Assembly: GCA_013695175.1 (NCBI GenBank)
Contig: JACDAZ010000364.1
Location: 1-16,134 of the forward strand
Origin: Flavisolibacter sp.
Lineage (GTDB): Bacteria; Bacteroidota; Bacteroidia; Chitinophagales; Chitinophagaceae
DNA length: 16,134 nt
Reading direction: 5' to 3'
The translations under genes and the position numbers were made by a program. Below, in pieces: positions 15,962-16,134 of this stretch. A model generated the notes under the pieces. The model saw only the letters and a list, made by a program, of their open reading frames with translations, had not been told where the DNA came from and searched no databases. How positions within the stretch are numbered: position 1 is the stretch's first letter; each line of letters begins with the position of its first letter.

Positions 15962-16134
15962 ATGAAATACCATTTTATAGTAACTGCTTTATTTATTTAT
16001 TCCATTCAAGCTGGCGCTCAGCTTAGAATTCCTGTTCCCAGTGCTATCCGGTCCGAAGTACAAAAAGTAATTGAGGATTATCCGGGTGGCTTTTCCAACT
16101 CCAGAACACATATTATTGTTGAAAACCCACAAAC
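15962..16134 (+). CDS. Secreted protein of unknown function, N-terminal part (3' end outside window)
   Basis: Fifty-seven full codons are visible, open to the window edge. The start MKYHFIVTALFIYSIQAGAQ has a positive n-region and hydrophobic core and ends in AGA-Q, a likely signal peptidase I site after residue 19. The mature part begins LRIPVPSAIRSEVQKVIEDYPGGFSNSRTHIIVENPQ. I do not recognise a family. The ATG is the only plausible start; there is no strong Shine-Dalgarno. The -7-like TTATTTTG at 15938-15945 is one base off consensus and overlaps the third DnaA-like box. Confidence 0.75.
   Translation, partial: MKYHFIVTALFIYSIQAGAQLRIPVPSAIRSEVQKVIEDYPGGFSNSRTHIIVENPQ

Noticed and set aside
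1..16134. CRISPR array, insertion sequence, tRNA or defence island
   Set aside because: No regularly spaced repeats, transposase, integrase, cloverleaf sequence or recognised defence gene apart from the isolated SNF2 protein, which has no defence neighbours.

Overview
This window looks like a chromosomal segment of a member of the Bacteroidota, most probably a Chitinophagaceae-type organism. The evidence is AT-rich DNA, several matches to the Bacteroidota sigma-A -7 element (TAnnTTTG) just upstream of genes, few strong Shine-Dalgarno sequences, and typical gene families: a short PadR regulator paired with a double-PspC membrane protein, a SWIM/SNF2 ATPase, and a CarboxypepD-like/OMP beta-barrel protein. 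Family-level placement is inference.

Layout. 1-447 is the 3' end of asnS. Converging on it is a tandem universal stress protein (484-1287, minus). Divergent from that is a 2OG-Fe(II) oxygenase of the isopenicillin-N-synthase type (1412-2356), closed by a clear terminator. 2407-2640 is a regulatory region with a 10-bp inverted repeat lying across the presumed promoter of a PadR regulator (2641-2976), which is followed by a 741-aa PspC-domain membrane protein (3024-5249) and a perfect 10-bp-stem terminator. Next come gcvT (5393-6478) and an SRPBCC protein 1 nt behind it (6480-6959), then an NmrA/SDR-like protein (7030-7923), a comB-family gene (7965-8687) with a promoter element so close that the mRNA may be leaderless, and a large SWIM-SNF2 helicase-like protein (8859-12605, probable TTG start). 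After 140 nt carrying helically phased TTAAC/T repeats comes an outer-membrane beta-barrel protein (12746-15646). The window ends with a probable 57-aa minus-strand protein (15681-15854) that has its own correctly oriented terminator, a 110-nt AT-rich divergent intergenic region with three DnaA-box-like sequences, and the start of a secreted protein (15962 to the edge).

How the genes work together. Most are housekeeping or stress functions in short transcription units: translation (asnS), one-carbon metabolism (gcvT), envelope stress (PadR/PspC), chromatin or nucleic-acid remodelling (SNF2) and outer-membrane function. I found no mobile element, CRISPR array, tRNA or rRNA. The best leads for something undescribed are the DnaA-box trio, the minus-strand small protein beside it, the PadR operator, and the TTAAC phased repeat. 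None is proven from sequence alone.
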